34,759 nt of DNA from an uncultured Prevotellaceae bacterium (GCA_900318885.1 ONMN01000046.1:1-34759), one strand, 5' to 3'. Counted from the stretch's first letter, positions 1 to 8,649 are shown. A program made the numbers and translations. Notes: generated from the letters alone by a model not told the origin.

Positions 1-51
1 GAGTATGCTGAGAAGCGTCGTAACAAATTTGGTAAAAAAGAGGAGGCTTAA
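1..51 (+). CDS. rpsF: 30S ribosomal protein S6, C-terminal end (partial)
   Basis: Only the last 16 codons and the stop are inside the window. The peptide is strongly basic (EKRRNKFGKK, then EEA) and ends three bases before rpsR. The identity rests on the conserved order rpsF-rpsR-rplI and on a lysine-rich tail typical of Bacteroidetes S6, not on a recognisable domain. S6 binds 16S rRNA with S18 in the platform of the 30S subunit. Confidence 0.75.
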   Translation, partial: EYAEKRRNKFGKKEEA

Positions 52-54
52 ACT

Positions 55-324
55 ATGGCACAGCAAGACACTGAAATCCGTTATTTGAACGCTCCTTCTA
101 TCGACACGAAGAAGAAGAAGTACTGCCGTTTCAAGAAGAGCGGCATCAAGTACATTGATTACAAAGATCCCGAGTTCCTGAAGAAGTTCCTGAACGAGCA
201 GGGTAAGATTCTTCCCCGCCGTATTACCGGTACCTCTCTGAAGTATCAGCGCCGTGTGGCTCAGGCCGTTAAGCGTGCCCGCCAGATTGCTCTGCTGCCC
301 TACGTAACTGACATGATGAAGTAA
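55..324 (+). CDS. rpsR: 30S ribosomal protein S18
   Basis: This 89-residue basic protein is a full-length S18, which sits beside S6 on the platform of the small ribosomal subunit. The family core is clear: [16 protein letters not shown] near residues 23-38, then [20 protein letters not shown] near residues 57-76, and a short end at YVTDMMK. The ATG lies three bases after the rpsF stop, with GAGGAGG in the end of rpsF serving as ribosome binding site. It is the middle gene of an S6-S18-L9 operon with short gaps. Nothing is odd about it. Confidence 0.97.
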   Translation: MAQQDTEIRYLNAPSIDTKKKKYCRFKKSGIKYIDYKDPEFLKKFLNEQGKILPRRITGTSLKYQRRVAQAVKRARQIALLPYVTDMMK

Positions 325-343
325 AATTAGGAGGACAGAAGAT

Positions 344-949
344 ATGGAAATTATACTGAAAGAAGATATTATCGGTCTGGGTTACAAGAACGATATCGTG
401 AACGTTAAGTCAGGTTACGGCCGTAACTACCTGATTCCTCAGGGTAAGGGTGTTATCGCCAGTCCTATGGCTAAGAAGATTCTCGCTGAGAACCTGAAGC
501 AGCAGGCTCACAAGCTGGCTGCCCAGAAGGCTGCTGCCGAGGAGAAGGCTGCTCAGCTGCAGGGTGTAGCTCTGGAGATTGCCGCTAAGGTTAGCGCTAC
601 CGGTCAGCTCTACGGTTCTGTAGGTGCTAATCAGGTTGCTGAGGAACTGAAGAAGCTCGGTAAGGAGGTTGATCGCAAGATCATCACCATGAAGGATGCT
701 AAGCAGATTGGTGACTATGTAGCTCTGGTTCACTACCACAAGGAGGTTACCGTTGAGATTCCTGTGAAGGTCATTGCCGAGAATGCTGCTGAGCTGAAGG
801 CTGCTGCTGAGGAAGAGGCTGCTATTAGAGCTGCTGCTGAGGCTAAGAAGGCTGCCGCTGAGGCTGCTGCCGCTGCTGCAGAGGAAGCTCCCGCTGAAGA
901 GGCTGAGGCTGAAATCGAGGAAGCTGAGGCTCCCGCTACAGAAGAATAA
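344..949 (+). CDS. rplI: 50S ribosomal protein L9 with long Ala/Glu tail
   Basis: L9 binds 23S rRNA near the L1 stalk and reaches across the ribosome surface. The N-terminal RNA-binding domain is typical: a start MEIILKEDIIGLGYKNDIV, then GYGRNYLIPQGKGVIAS. It is followed by the long connecting helix and the C-terminal domain, to about residue 149. The protein has 201 residues against about 150 in E. coli. The extra 50 residues are nearly all Ala, Glu and Lys, a low-complexity and probably helical or disordered tail. The ATG follows the ribosome binding site AGGAGG by about 10 bases. It is the last gene of the operon and is followed by a terminator hairpin. Confidence 0.97.
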   Translation: MEIILKEDIIGLGYKNDIVNVKSGYGRNYLIPQGKGVIASPMAKKILAENLKQQAHKLAAQKAAAEEKAAQLQGVALEIAAKVSATGQLYGSVGANQVAEELKKLGKEVDRKIITMKDAKQIGDYVALVHYHKEVTVEIPVKVIAENAAELKAAAEEEAAIRAAAEAKKAAAEAAAAAAEEAPAEEAEAEIEEAEAPATEE

Positions 950-987
950 TAACCCGCTGTAAAGCAAATCATAGTTATTATACGCAG

Positions 988-1017
988 AATCCCGAGTGTC
1001 GCAAGACGCTCGGGATT
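988..1017 (+). terminator. Terminator after rplI
   Basis: A 13-pair stem, 988-1000 with 1005-1017 and one G-T wobble, closes a GCAA loop. It is followed by T-rich sequence broken by G (TTTGTGTTTGTG), so the U-tract is weak. The hairpin lies between the end of the ribosomal operon and a gene that converges from the minus strand, and could serve both. Confidence 0.75.
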
Positions 1018-1042
1018 TGTGTTTGTGATTTCTCGATGTTTT

Positions 1043-1282
1043 TTAGAGAGTGTCGCGCTCGTCTATCTTGAAGGCTTTGTTGTCCTCCTTCATATAGATC
1101 TGCAAATCGCTGAAGTAACCGGTTTCCTGAATAGCCTTCAGATTAGCCTTGGCATCCTCTTCAGCCAGATACTCCTTGGCACTGGCCAGATGGTTAGTAA
1201 ACTCGAGCTTCTTCTTCTCAGTGTCTAACACCGAAATCCACTCATCCTTCAAACGGTCTCCGATAACAAATTTCTTACTCAT
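1043..1282 (-). CDS. Small conserved-type hypothetical protein, 79 residues
   Basis: I do not recognise a family. The protein is soluble and highly charged, rich in Lys, Glu and Asp, with no signal peptide or membrane segment. A helical middle section (EKKKLEFTNHLASAKEYLAEED) suggests a small helical protein. The ATG codon begins MSKKFVIGDR. A -7 promoter box lies about 40 bases upstream, so it is probably a single-gene transcript. It converges on rplI across a shared hairpin. Codon use looks like that of its neighbours and the frame is open throughout, so I regard it as a real gene of unknown role. Confidence 0.75.
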   Translation of the reverse strand: MSKKFVIGDRLKDEWISVLDTEKKKLEFTNHLASAKEYLAEEDAKANLKAIQETGYFSDLQIYMKEDNKAFKIDERDTL

Positions 1283-1322
1283 AGCGTTTATTTATTTAAA
1301 TTGTAGTTTGTTTTTTACGCTG

Positions 1323-1330
1323 CAAAGATA
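1323..1330 (-). promoter_or_regulatory. -7 promoter box for the 79-residue gene
   Basis: TATCTTTG on the minus strand matches the Bacteroides -7 consensus TAnnTTTG and lies 41 bases before the start codon. I found no TTTG at the usual distance upstream, so only half of the promoter is supported. Confidence 0.55.
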
Positions 1331-1398
1331 CAAACATTTGTCGCAAGTTGTATCTCCCAACACCGAAAATTCCATGTAAACGTTTACAAATTATTACC

Positions 1399-1432
1399 AA
1401 AAAAGAGTTCCACAATGTTACTTGTAGAACTC
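1399..1432 (-). terminator. Terminator after tRNA-Ser
   Basis: Read on the minus strand, an 11-pair stem (1432-1422 with 1415-1405, one G-U wobble) with a six-base loop is followed directly by six T. It begins seven bases after the tRNA 3' end. It is a strong intrinsic terminator. Confidence 0.88.
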
Positions 1433-1438
1433 CTTTAG

Positions 1439-1525
1439 CGGAGAGTGAGGGATTCAAACCCCCGATACGCATAAGCGTATACCGGATTTCGAGTCCAGCG
1501 CGATCGATCACTCTGCCAACTCTCC
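1439..1525 (-). tRNA. tRNA-Ser, anticodon CGA
   Basis: The minus strand folds as an 87-base class II tRNA. The acceptor GGAGAGT pairs with ACTCTCC, with G as discriminator base. The anticodon stem CTGGA/TCCGG encloses the loop CTCGAAA, so the anticodon is CGA, which reads UCG serine codons. A long variable arm (ATACGC with GCGTAT) is typical of tRNA-Ser. The T arm has the loop TTTGAAT. CCA is not encoded. It is transcribed together with a tRNA-like element upstream and is ended by a strong hairpin. Confidence 0.96.
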
Positions 1526-1682
1526 TTTAAGCGAGGGACATGCATGCTTGCTTGCAAATGTCCGAGCGCAATGAGAGTCAAATAGAATTTGAACTCTCCA
1601 GTTGTGTGAGCGCCAACGAGCTATGCTCGATTGGCCGAACGTGCGGATAGTGAAACAACGTTTCAACTCTCCTTTAAGCGAG
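1517..1682 (-). repeat. 19-base direct repeat spanning the 5' end of tRNA-Ser and of the tRNA-like element
   Basis: The same 19 bases occur at 1517-1535 and 1664-1682, 147 bases apart. On the minus strand each copy reads CTCGCTTAAAGGAGAGTTG and covers the leader plus the first nine bases of the RNA. The first copy starts tRNA-Ser and the second starts the tRNA-like element. The arrangement suggests an old tandem duplication of a tRNA with its leader, or selection on a shared processing site. Confidence 0.9.
1572..1672 (-). ncRNA. tRNA-like folded RNA element (candidate)
   Basis: The segment starts with the same GGAGAGTTG as the tRNA-Ser downstream and ends with ACTCTCA, so six of seven acceptor pairs could form. 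Inside are four hairpins: TGAAAC with GTTTCA, CCG with CGG, an arm CGAGC/GCTCG extended by CCAA/TTGG, and an 11-pair hairpin at 1573-1598. The last contains the T-loop-like TTCAAAT. It does not fold as a normal tRNA: no D arm or convincing anticodon arm is visible. It lies directly behind a good promoter and upstream of tRNA-Ser, so it should be transcribed. It may be a degenerate tRNA or a small RNA processed from the tRNA precursor. Confidence 0.45.
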
Positions 1683-1684
1683 TG

Positions 1685-1716
1685 CAAAGGTACTAACAAA
1701 TTTCGAAATGACCAAA
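1685..1716 (-). promoter_or_regulatory. Promoter of the tRNA-Ser transcript
   Basis: On the minus strand TTTG (1716-1713), a 20-base spacer and TACCTTTG (1692-1685) match the Bacteroides -33/-7 consensus exactly. The expected RNA start near 1678 lies just before the tRNA-like element, giving a transcript of about 280 bases to the terminator at 1399. Confidence 0.85.
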
Positions 1717-1742
1717 GGAATTGCGTAGTTTTTTGCAAACTA

Positions 1743-1774
1743 TTTGGCTATGTCGTGAAAAATATGTACCTTTG
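1743..1774 (+). promoter_or_regulatory. Promoter of fabD
   Basis: TTTG (1743-1746), a 20-base spacer and TACCTTTG (1767-1774) fit the Bacteroides consensus. The start codon of fabD follows 49 bases after the -7 box. The promoter is divergent from that of tRNA-Ser, with the two -33 boxes 26 bases apart. Confidence 0.85.
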
Positions 1775-1823
1775 TACGCCAATATAAATAAGTACATGTA
1801 CATTATTAAATAAAAGAGAAGAA

Positions 1824-2662
1824 ATGAAAGCATTTGTTTTTCCCGGACAGGGAGCACAGTTTGTAGGTATGGGCAAGGACCTGTACGACACGAATGAGAC
1901 TGCCAAGCAGTTGTTTGAGAAAGCTAACGAGATTCTGGGTTACCGCATCACGGACATCATGTTCGAAGGTACGGACGACGACCTGAAGCAGACGAAGGTG
2001 ACACAGCCTGCAGTGTTTCTGCACTCGGTCATCAGCGCCATCTGTATGGGTGACGACTTCCAGCCTGAGATGACTGCCGGTCACTCGCTGGGTGAGTTCT
2101 CGGCACTGACAGCAGCTGGAGCCCTGTCGTTTGAGGATGGTCTGAAACTGGTGTATGCTCGTGCTATGGCTATGCAGAAGGCTTGTGAGGCTCAGCCCTC
2201 GACAATGGCTGCCATCATTGGTCTGCCCGACGAAAAGGTTGAGGAAATCTGCGCAGCTATCAACCGCGAAGGCAACGTAGTGGTTTGCGCTAACTATAAC
2301 AATCCCGGTCAGTTGGTAATCTCTGGTAACGTAGAGGCTATCAACGAGGCTTGCGAGGTGCGTTCCACTCTCCGCTGATGCAGCCTGCCAAGGACGAGTT
2401 GCAGGCAGCTATCGAGGCTACAGAGATCAAGGCTCCGAAGTGTCCCGTCTATCAGAATGTGGACGGCAAACCTCATACTGACCCAGCTGAAATCAAGGCC
2501 AACTTGATTGCCCAGCTGACGTCGAGCGTACGTTGGACGCAGAGTGTGCAGAACATGATTGCTGATGGTGCCGACGACTTCACTGAGTGTGGTCCTGGCA
2601 AGGCCCTGCAAGGTATGATTGCAAAAATCAACAAGGAAGTGTCAGCTCATGGCATCGGATAA
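1824..2662 (+). pseudogene. fabD: Malonyl-CoA:ACP transacylase, interrupted by an internal deletion and frameshift
   Basis: FabD transfers malonyl groups from CoA to acyl carrier protein for fatty acid synthesis. The N-terminal part, to residue 179 near 2358, carries FPGQGAQ and the nucleophile motif GHSLGE. Reading then shifts by one frame, and the remainder continues from about 2357 with AFHSPLMQPAK, which holds the catalytic His, to the C-terminal end CGPGKALQGMI. From recall of Bacteroides FabD, about 16 residues between NEACE and GGAFHSPLM are missing. That is roughly 49 bases, not a multiple of three. The first frame stops at 2378. As written no full product can be made. FabD is normally essential, so an assembly error or a mixed population is quite possible. 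The stop overlaps the amylase start by 14 bases. Confidence 0.9.
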
Positions 2663-4304
2663 GGTCATCATCTATCAGGTCTTTACACGACTGTACGGTA
2701 ACCGTAACACGACCCGCAAGGAAAACGGTACGATAGCCGAGAACGGTTGTGGTAAGATGGCCGACTTTACGCCGAAGGTGCTAAACGACTTGGCGCAGAT
2801 GGGTGTCAGCCATGTGTGGTATACGGGTATCATCCGCCACGCCACGCAGACCGACTATTCGGCTTACGGCATTCCGCGCCAGCATCCTGCCGTCATCAAA
2901 GGAAAGGCTGGTTCGCCATACGCCATTACCGACTACTACGACGTAGACCCCGACTTGGCCGTCGACGTGAAACAGCGCATGCAGGAGTTTGAGCAGTTGG
3001 TGGAGCGCACCCATGCTGCCGGTTTGAAGCTCATCATCGACTTCGTGCCTAACCATGTGGCCCGCCAGTATAAGAGCATCTGCAAGCCCCGCGGCGTGAA
3101 GGATCTGGGCGAACAGGACCAGACGTTGCACGGCTTTGACCCGCAGAACAATTTTTATTATTGTCCGGGCGAGCGTTTTGCACCTTATTTTGACTTGTAT
3201 CGTGGCGAGGCAGAGCCCTATTTGGAAGAGCCCGCCAAGGCTACGGGTAATGACCATTTCGACAATGCTCCAGGCCGTAACGACTGGTATGAGACGGTGA
3301 AGTTGAATTACGGTGTAGATTACTATGCCGGACGCATCGGACATTTCGATCCCATCCCTGATACGTGGCAGAAAATGACCGCTATCCTACTGTTCTGGGC
3401 GAAGAAAGGTGTAGATGGCTTCCGTTGCGACATGGCGGAGATGGTGCCCGCCGAATTCTGGGCATACGCCACGAAAGCCGTGAAGAAAAAGTTTAAGAAC
3501 ATCATCTTCATGGGCGAGGTGTATAATCCGTTTGAATATCGTCACTACTTGGAGTCGGGTTTCGACTGGCTCTACGATAAGGTTGGCATGTACGACACCA
3601 TGCGTGGCGTGATTTGCTGCATAGAATCCGCACATGCCATCACTAAAGCTTGGCAACAGACTGATGACATCCGCGACCATATGGTGTACTTCCTGGAGAA
3701 TCACGACGAGCAGCGCATCGGTAGTGACTTCTTTGCCGCCCGTTCGGTGAAGGGTGTGCCAGGTATGATTGCCTCGGTGCTGATGTACAAGAATCCGTTT
3801 ATGCTCTATGCCGGTGAGGAATATGGTGAGCGGGGTATGGACCGTGAGGGCTTCAGTGGCAACGACGGACGTACGACCATCTTCGACTATTGGAACATTG
3901 ACACGTTGTGTCGTGCTGCGCAGAATAATTTGACAGCCGATGAGGAGCAAATCTTTGCCATTCACCAGAAAACACTGCAGTTGGCACGTAAGGAGAAGGC
4001 TATAGTCGAGGGTCTGACGTTTGACCTGATGTATGTGAACAATCACCTGCAACGCCAATATGCCTTCCTGCGCAAGGCCGACAAGGAACTGTTGCTGGTA
4101 GTGGTGAATTTCGAAGATCAGGAGGCGGTGATAGACGTGAATCTGCCCACTCATGCTTTTGACTATATGGACATTAAGGAGAAGAACGTCATTGCTACGG
4201 ACTTGTTGTCGAAAGAGAAACTGGCCGTTCGTCTGAAGAAAGACGGCAGCATCAGGATGTCTGTTCCGGCAAACAATGCCCGCGTTTGGAAGATGAAGCT
4301 TTAG
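2649..4304 (+). CDS. Alpha-amylase family glycoside hydrolase (GH13), cytoplasmic
   Basis: The 551-residue protein has the GH13 catalytic barrel, which cleaves or rearranges alpha-glucans. The conserved regions appear in order: DFVPNH near residue 135, VDGFRCD with the nucleophile Asp261, FMGEVYN with the acid/base Glu290, and LENHDEQR with Asp353. A beta-rich C-terminal domain follows. There is no signal peptide, so it acts in the cytoplasm, probably on storage glycogen or imported maltodextrin. I chose the ATG at 2649, which lies within the last 14 bases of fabD and gives MASDKVIIYQVFTRLYGN. Longer starts upstream would run inside fabD. The exact substrate cannot be told from sequence. A strong terminator follows. 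Confidence 0.9.
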   Translation: MASDKVIIYQVFTRLYGNRNTTRKENGTIAENGCGKMADFTPKVLNDLAQMGVSHVWYTGIIRHATQTDYSAYGIPRQHPAVIKGKAGSPYAITDYYDVDPDLAVDVKQRMQEFEQLVERTHAAGLKLIIDFVPNHVARQYKSICKPRGVKDLGEQDQTLHGFDPQNNFYYCPGERFAPYFDLYRGEAEPYLEEPAKATGNDHFDNAPGRNDWYETVKLNYGVDYYAGRIGHFDPIPDTWQKMTAILLFWAKKGVDGFRCDMAEMVPAEFWAYATKAVKKKFKNIIFMGEVYNPFEYRHYLESGFDWLYDKVGMYDTMRGVICCIESAHAITKAWQQTDDIRDHMVYFLENHDEQRIGSDFFAARSVKGVPGMIASVLMYKNPFMLYAGEEYGERGMDREGFSGNDGRTTIFDYWNIDTLCRAAQNNLTADEEQIFAIHQKTLQLARKEKAIVEGLTFDLMYVNNHLQRQYAFLRKADKELLLVVVNFEDQEAVIDVNLPTHAFDYMDIKEKNVIATDLLSKEKLAVRLKKDGSIRMSVPANNARVWKMKL

Positions 4305-4344
4305 AAGAAAGAAGGCTGAGGGCTGAAGGCTGACGTCGACAATA

Positions 4345-4383
4345 AAAAAAACAGGAGTCTCGGTTTTGAGGCTCCTGCTTTTT
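4345..4383. terminator. Bidirectional terminator between the amylase gene and valS
   Basis: A 10-pair stem, 4352-4361 with 4368-4377 and one wobble, is flanked by a run of A on the left and by CTTTTTATATA on the right. It can therefore stop transcription from both converging genes. Confidence 0.88.
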
Positions 4384-4400
4384 ATATATAAGATGTAGTT

Positions 4401-7109
4401 TTACTTCTGTGCCTTGAGTGCTGCGATAGACTCCTTGAGGGCTGCAATCTTCTCCTCAGAGTCGCTCTGCTTCTTGCGCTCCATAGCGACAACCTGCTCA
4501 GGGGCGTTGGCAACGAAACGCTCGTTGGAGAGCTTCTTCAGGACACCCTGCAGGAAACCTTCCAAGTGCTGCAACTGAGCCTCCATCTTCTGGATTTCAG
4601 CATCTACGTCAATCATGTTACCCAGAGGTACAGCAAACTCGTCGGTACCAATCATGAAGGCACTGGCGGTGGCGTCTTTTTCAGTAACCACCTCGATGCT
4701 GCTCAGGTTAGCCATCTTGCTGATGACGGCATTGAAAGCCTCGTAGCGGTTCTGACCAACGGCCTGCAACGGGAGCTGTTCCTTAGGTGCGATGTTCTTG
4801 GAGCTGCGCACCATACGAACGGCAGAGACGATCTGCTTGACGCTCTCAATCTGTGCGGCGAGTTCGTCGTCAGCAGCAGTAGGAGCGGGAAGATGCAGGC
4901 TGACACGCATGATGCTCTCGCCTTCCTTGCGATCGTAGAGGTGCTGCCACAGCTCCTCGGTGATGAACGGCATGAAGGGGTGTAGCATCATCAGTAACTG
5001 CTCGAAGAACTCCAGCGTCTTGTCATAGGTTTGCTTGTCGATGGGCTGTGCCTCGCCATTGATATAGGCGGGCTTCACCATCTCCAGATACCAGCTGGAG
5101 AACTCGTCCCAGAAGAGCTTATAGACAGCCATCAGAGCCTCAGAGATACGATACTTCTTGAAGAGATCGTCAATTTCGGCATTGGTCTGCTTCAGCTTGG
5201 CCTCAAACCAAGCGGTGGCAATCTTGCCAGCCTCAGACTGTTCGATGTCAGCAACCTTCCAACCCTTGACGAGACGGAAGGCGTTCCAAATCTTGTTGTT
5301 GAAGTTACGGCCCTGTTCGCAGAGTGCCTCGTCGAAGAGGATATCGTTACCAGCAGGTGCAGAGAGCATCATACCCATACGCACACCGTCGGCACCAAAC
5401 TTCTCGATGAGTTCGATGGGGTCAGGTGAATTACCCAATGACTTCGACATCTTACGACCCAGCTTGTCGCGAACGATACCAGTGAAGTAGACATTCTTGA
5501 AAGGCATGTCGCCAATATACTCATAGCCCGCCATGATCATACGTGCTACCCAGAAGAAGATGATATCCGGACCGGTTACCAAGTCGCTGGTGGGGTAGTA
5601 GTACTTGATTTCCTCGTTGCCGGGCTTGTTGATACCATCGAACAGCGAGATAGGCCACAGCCATGAAGAGAACCAGGTGTCGAGGGCATCCTCGTCCTGA
5701 CGCAGGTCGGCATCCGTGATGGCAGGATTCTTCTGCTGAGCCAGCTTCAAAGCTTCTTCGCGGGTCTCGGCTACGACGTAGTCATCGTTCTCGTTGTAAT
5801 AGTATGCGGGAATACGATGACCCCACCACAGCTGGCGAGAGATACACCAGTCCTGGATGTTCTCCAACCAGTTCTTGTAGGTGTTCTTGTATTTTGCAGG
5901 ATAGAACTTCAGCTCGTCGTTCATCACTGGGGGCAGGGCGATGTCAGCAAAGTGCTTCATCTTTAGGAACCACTGCAGCGAGAGACGAGGCTCGATGGCA
6001 GTATCGGGGTTACGCTCAGAGTAGCCCACCTTGTTGACGTAGTCCTCAATCTTCTCCATCAGTCCAGCTTCCTGCAGGTCTTTCGAAATCTGCTTGCGGC
6101 AGTCCATGCGGTCCATGCCGACGTAGATAGGACTCTGCTCAGAGATGGTACCATCAGCATTGAAGATGCCGATGGTCTCGAGGTTGTGCGTCTTACCCAG
6201 CATGTAGTCGTTGGTGTCGTGAGCGGGAGTCACCTTCAAGCAACCTGTACCAAACTCGATGTCCACATAACGGTCCTCGATAACGGGAATGACACGATTC
6301 ACCAGAGGAACGATAACCTTGCGGCCCTTAAGCCACTGGTTCTTGGGGTCCTTGGGGTTGATACACATAGCGGTATCACCCATGATGGTCTCAGGACGCG
6401 TGGTGGCAACAACGGCATAATAGCCCTTGGCATCCTTGTGGATGATGTTGCCCTCGGCCTTCAGCGCCTCCTCATTATCAAGGTTGGTCAGACCATCAAC
6501 ATAGTACTTCAGGTGGAACAGATGGCTCTGTTCTTCCTTATAGATGACCTCCTCGGTAGAAAGTGCTGTCAGCGCCTTGGGGTCCCAGTTGACCATACGA
6601 AGACCACGATAGATAAGGCCCTTGTTATAGAGGTCAACAAACACCTTGATAACGCTCTCACTACGCTTCTCGTCCATGGTGAAAGCCGTACGGTCCCAAT
6701 CGCAGCTGGCACCCAGACGGCGCAACTGCTTCAGGATGATTCCACCATGCTCGTGCGTCCAGTCCCAGGCATGCTCCAAGAACTGCTCACGCGTCAGGTC
6801 GCGCTTCTTGATGCCTTCACCAGCGAGTTTCTTCACTACCTTGGCCTCGGTAGCAATCGAGGCGTGGTCGGTGCCAGGCACCCACAGCGCATTCTTACCC
6901 TCCATACGGGCACGACGCACCAAGATGTCCTGAATGGTGTTGTTCAACATGTGACCCATGTGCAACACACCAGTCACATTGGGCGGTGGGATAACGATGG
7001 TGTAGGGTTGACGTCCATCGGGTTTTGAACTGAACAATTTGTTGTCCAGCCAATACTGATACCATTTTGATTCGACCTCTTTTGGGTCGTATTTACTTGC
7101 TAATTCCAT
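4401..7109 (-). CDS. valS: Valine--tRNA ligase
   Basis: The enzyme charges tRNA-Val with valine in the cytoplasm. It is a class I synthetase of 902 residues. [13 protein letters not shown] near residues 41-53 is the HIGH signature, and [14 protein letters not shown] near residue 553 is the KMSKS loop. Between them lies the editing domain ([12 protein letters not shown]). The C-terminal end is an anticodon-binding helical domain and a charged coiled coil ([22 protein letters not shown]). I chose ATG 7109, giving [17 protein letters not shown] as in relatives. An in-frame GTG at 7130 would add seven unconserved residues. It converges on the amylase gene and is divergent from mazG. Confidence 0.97.
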   Translation of the reverse strand: MELASKYDPKEVESKWYQYWLDNKLFSSKPDGRQPYTIVIPPPNVTGVLHMGHMLNNTIQDILVRRARMEGKNALWVPGTDHASIATEAKVVKKLAGEGIKKRDLTREQFLEHAWDWTHEHGGIILKQLRRLGASCDWDRTAFTMDEKRSESVIKVFVDLYNKGLIYRGLRMVNWDPKALTALSTEEVIYKEEQSHLFHLKYYVDGLTNLDNEEALKAEGNIIHKDAKGYYAVVATTRPETIMGDTAMCINPKDPKNQWLKGRKVIVPLVNRVIPVIEDRYVDIEFGTGCLKVTPAHDTNDYMLGKTHNLETIGIFNADGTISEQSPIYVGMDRMDCRKQISKDLQEAGLMEKIEDYVNKVGYSERNPDTAIEPRLSLQWFLKMKHFADIALPPVMNDELKFYPAKYKNTYKNWLENIQDWCISRQLWWGHRIPAYYYNENDDYVVAETREEALKLAQQKNPAITDADLRQDEDALDTWFSSWLWPISLFDGINKPGNEEIKYYYPTSDLVTGPDIIFFWVARMIMAGYEYIGDMPFKNVYFTGIVRDKLGRKMSKSLGNSPDPIELIEKFGADGVRMGMMLSAPAGNDILFDEALCEQGRNFNNKIWNAFRLVKGWKVADIEQSEAGKIATAWFEAKLKQTNAEIDDLFKKYRISEALMAVYKLFWDEFSSWYLEMVKPAYINGEAQPIDKQTYDKTLEFFEQLLMMLHPFMPFITEELWQHLYDRKEGESIMRVSLHLPAPTAADDELAAQIESVKQIVSAVRMVRSSKNIAPKEQLPLQAVGQNRYEAFNAVISKMANLSSIEVVTEKDATASAFMIGTDEFAVPLGNMIDVDAEIQKMEAQLQHLEGFLQGVLKKLSNERFVANAPEQVVAMERKKQSDSEEKIAALKESIAALKAQK

Positions 7110-7140
7110 ATACAATGATACACTATTCACTTTTTTTTCT

Positions 7141-7148
7141 TACCTTTG
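7141..7148 (+). promoter_or_regulatory. -7 promoter box for mazG
   Basis: TACCTTTG fits the -7 consensus. RNA would start near 7155, which argues against the upstream start codons TTG 7146 and ATG 7152 for mazG. No clear TTTG lies at the proper distance upstream. Confidence 0.6.
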
Positions 7149-7166
7149 CAGATGACTATGGAAAGA

Positions 7167-7964
7167 ATGCATACGAAAGAAGAAAAATTGCAGGCCTTCG
7201 GGCGTTTGCTGGATGTGATGGACAGACTGCGTGAGGAATGTCCGTGGGACCGAAAGCAGACGAACGATAGTTTGCGTGCCAATACCATAGAGGAGACCTA
7301 TGAGCTTTGTGACGCGCTGATACGTGACGATCAGAACGAAATTTGCAAGGAATTGGGTGACGTGCTGTTGCACATCGTGTTCTATGGTAGGATAGGTGAG
7401 GAGAAACAACAATTCGATATAGCTGACATCTGTAACAAGCTGTGTGACAAGCTGATATTCCGTCATCCTCATGTGTACGGAGAGGCTGTTGCAAAGGACG
7501 CAGAAGCCGTGCTTGAGAGTTGGGAACAGATTAAGTTGAAAGAAAAAGACGGCAATAAAACCGTGCTCTCCGGAGTGCCTTCAGCACTGCCTTCGCTCAT
7601 CAAGGCTTACCGCATTCAGGACAAAGCACGCAACGTGGGCTTCGATTGGGAAGACAAGCAGGACGTTTGGGGTAAGGTTCGTGAAGAACTGGATGAATTC
7701 GAGGCCGAATTGCGTAAGGAAGACAAGAAGAAGTCCGAGCAGGAGTTGGGTGATTTTCTTTTTGCTGTCATCAATGCTGCCCGACTGTATAAACTCAATC
7801 CCGACAATGCGTTGGAGATGACCAACCAGAAGTTTATCCGTCGTTTCAACTACATCGAACAGCACAGCATCCGTATCGGTAAGCCGTTAAAAGATATGAC
7901 GCTGGAAGAGATGGACGCCCTGTGGAATGAAGCAAAAGCATTAGAAAACGATCATAACGAATAA
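7167..7964 (+). CDS. mazG: Nucleoside triphosphate pyrophosphohydrolase MazG
   Basis: MazG hydrolyses NTPs and dNTPs to monophosphates and pyrophosphate, removing abnormal nucleotides. The 265-residue protein has two MazG repeats. The first has CPWDRKQTNDSLRANTIEE and the metal-binding EICKELGDVLLHIVF. The second has GFDWED and EQELGDFLFAVINAARL. I chose ATG 7167 (MHTKEEK), preceded by GGAAAG. ATG 7158 and 7152 are also in frame, but the -7 box at 7141 puts the RNA start near 7155. It leads a run of three plus-strand genes with short gaps, followed by a lipoprotein and rnz. Confidence 0.94.
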   Translation: MHTKEEKLQAFGRLLDVMDRLREECPWDRKQTNDSLRANTIEETYELCDALIRDDQNEICKELGDVLLHIVFYGRIGEEKQQFDIADICNKLCDKLIFRHPHVYGEAVAKDAEAVLESWEQIKLKEKDGNKTVLSGVPSALPSLIKAYRIQDKARNVGFDWEDKQDVWGKVREELDEFEAELRKEDKKKSEQELGDFLFAVINAARLYKLNPDNALEMTNQKFIRRFNYIEQHSIRIGKPLKDMTLEEMDALWNEAKALENDHNE

Positions 7965-7977
7965 AAGAAAGATTATT

Positions 7978-8637
7978 ATGAAAAAAATTGCGCTTTTTAC
8001 AATCGTTGCAGCAGTTGTTACTATGATGGCAGCCTGTGGTGGAAAGACAGAAAAAGTTCCGTTTGACAATGGTGATTCTGCAGATGTTGCCAATGCCGAT
8101 CCAACAATTTATGGCGTTTGTACTGATGGAACGGCCATGAATACCCTTGAGTTGATTACGGATATGGACGACACGCTGTCAATCGACATTTCTACTGCAC
8201 AGGAGAACGGTCAGGTGTTTGGCGGCATGCATGTCGGCGATCGCATGGCGGTAGTTCCTGACGCTGAAAAAAAGTCTGCCCTAATGGTTATCAACCAGTC
8301 TACGCTGCTTGGCAATTGGGTGATGCCTAACCCGTTGGATGGTTCTGACGAGGTCGGAATCTCCATCAAGGAAGGTGGTATTGCCGAAGGTATCGAACAA
8401 AGCAGTATTGTTTACAAAACGTGGCGTCTGACGCGTGGCAAACTGGAGATTGTGATGATGCGCGAAGGTGGCAGCGAGGAAGACGAGTTTTATCAGTACG
8501 ATATCGTGAAGTTGGGTGCCGATTCGTTGGTTTACAAGGATGGTGACGAAACCTTCGAATACAGCCGTCAGAAACCCAAGGAGGAATACGGAAAAGAAGT
8601 CCAATTGGAAGACTCGCAGAACGAGTTCTTTATGTAA
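7978..8637 (+). CDS. Putative lipoprotein with lipocalin-like body
   Basis: The 219-residue protein begins with a short lipoprotein signal, MKKIALFTIVAAVVTMMAAC, with the lipobox MAAC and the modified Cys at residue 20. It should be anchored in the inner or outer membrane. The rest is acidic. A middle section LLGNWVMPNPLDGSDEVGISIKE, followed by alternating strands (YKTWRLTRGKLEIVMM, YQYDIVKLGADSLVYKD), resembles the lipocalin-like lipoproteins common in Bacteroidales. That is inferred from pattern only. It lies 13 bases after mazG and 12 bases before rnz. The function is unknown. Confidence 0.82.
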   Translation: MKKIALFTIVAAVVTMMAACGGKTEKVPFDNGDSADVANADPTIYGVCTDGTAMNTLELITDMDDTLSIDISTAQENGQVFGGMHVGDRMAVVPDAEKKSALMVINQSTLLGNWVMPNPLDGSDEVGISIKEGGIAEGIEQSSIVYKTWRLTRGKLEIVMMREGGSEEDEFYQYDIVKLGADSLVYKDGDETFEYSRQKPKEEYGKEVQLEDSQNEFFM

Positions 8638-8649
8638 ACCGGTTGCTCG

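Noticed and set aside
733-972. Ala/Ser-rich open frame opposite the rplI tail
   Set aside because: A product of the repetitive GCT/GAG codons of the L9 tail read backwards.
1602-1787. 61-codon open frame on the plus strand across the tRNA-like element and fabD promoter
   Set aside because: It crosses two promoters and hairpins and has no coding character.
2340-2378. Programmed frameshift in fabD
   Set aside because: No slippery sequence, and the missing residues mean a frame change alone would not restore the protein.
4305-4340. Three copies of GGCTGA after the amylase gene
   Set aside because: Too short and irregular; probably chance or a small trace of slippage.
6186-7028. Open frame of 280 codons on the plus strand, opposite valS
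   Set aside because: Lies inside the well-conserved valS; composition is that of an antisense shadow.
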